DNA of 34,484 nucleotides from assembly GCA_018715395.1 (NCBI GenBank), contig DVLQ01000028.1, forward strand, positions 1 to 34,484, in the 5' to 3' direction. The notes beneath the pieces are model-generated. The model did not search any database and was not told the origin of the DNA. It saw nothing but the letters and a program-made list of their open reading frames with translations. A program made the position numbers and the translations under genes. Origin of the DNA: Candidatus Coprocola pullicola. GTDB taxonomy: Bacteria; Bacillota; Clostridia; Lachnospirales; Anaerotignaceae. Position 1 is the stretch's first letter. The number at the start of each line of letters is the position of its first letter. Positions 34,195-34,484 of this stretch are shown here, piece by piece.

Positions 34195-34484
34195 TAGTGT
34201 TTCCCATATGCTCCGCATTTATCAGATATGCCTAGTGTAAGTATAAAAGAGGCATAAAATTTAATCATGAAAACCAAAAGAAGACAGAGTTGCTTTTTTT
34301 AGCAGTTTGGAAAATATTTTTGTAATATCACTAGCATTGACGGAAATCAAAAAATCCTTTTTTAGCATAATAATATTTTTTAGTGTTTTGTTATGTCTGA
34401 TAGAAGACGTCGCAAAGAAATAGTATTGTGTTTTGGAAAAAAGATTTTGAATTTTTAATCCCTAAGTTTCCGGTTTTATATAAT

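Overview
The window looks like a chromosomal segment of a low-GC, A/T-biased member of the class Clostridia (Bacillota), probably in or near the Lachnospirales. The grounds are the gene order Asp23 - nusB - xseA - xseB - ispA - PAP2-like - dxs - tlyA - nadK - argR - recN, strong GGAGG ribosome binding sites, TTG/GTG starts, and the relatives suggested by the mobile genes (TnpV, Lachnospiraceae-type IS200 transposases). No rRNA, tRNA or CRISPR array was seen.

Layout. (1) 1-1031: the 3' end of an unrecognised gene whose last codons were altered by a complete IS5-family (IS427-group) insertion sequence with 16-bp terminal inverted repeats. (2) 1079-7970: a Cdd1-like helix-hairpin-helix protein (minus strand), ribonuclease R, a long structured leader, a methyl-accepting chemotaxis protein and an NSS-family sodium symporter. 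(3) 8083-17603: the housekeeping cluster, tightly packed with several overlapping genes, covering transcription antitermination, DNA repair (XseAB, RecN), isoprenoid precursors (Dxs, IspA), rRNA methylation, NADP supply and arginine control. (4) 17.6-18.4 kb: decayed IS200/IS605 tnpA copies. (5) 18415-29475: an integrated element of about 11.06 kb. (6) 29.5-30.5 kb: the other half of the interrupted tnpA and another tnpA relic. (7) 30846-33358: an XRE regulator (minus strand) with a perfect 18-bp palindromic operator candidate, then a cysteine desulfurase and an IscU/NifU-type scaffold forming an Fe-S operon. (8) 33.4-34.48 kb: another tnpA relic, a tandem partial duplication and A/T-rich sequence with no gene.

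The central result is the element in (5). It begins with a tandem-HTH XRE protein and TnpV, followed by the relic of a replication-initiator-like gene. A self-regulated type I restriction-modification operon comes next (XRE control protein - hsdM - hsdS - FRG-domain gene - hsdR). Then come an unusual array of hairpin-forming palindromes, a long attenuator-like hairpin, a 60-aa unknown protein, and a large serine recombinase interrupted by one in-frame TAG. Its ends share ATTCGCA (ATTG[T/C]ATTCGCA with one mismatch). Joining the outer flanks at that core rebuilds the conserved IS200 TnpA start (...Y-H-I-V-F-A + P-K-Y-R-R...), so the element sits inside a tnpA gene and both attachment sites can be read to within a few bases.

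The most novel-looking structure is the palindrome array at 26704-27464. Most repeats keep ACTT(C/T)...GAAGT outer arms and a CAA-N-TTG centre, while the bases between change in a compensated way from copy to copy. Its function is not known to me.
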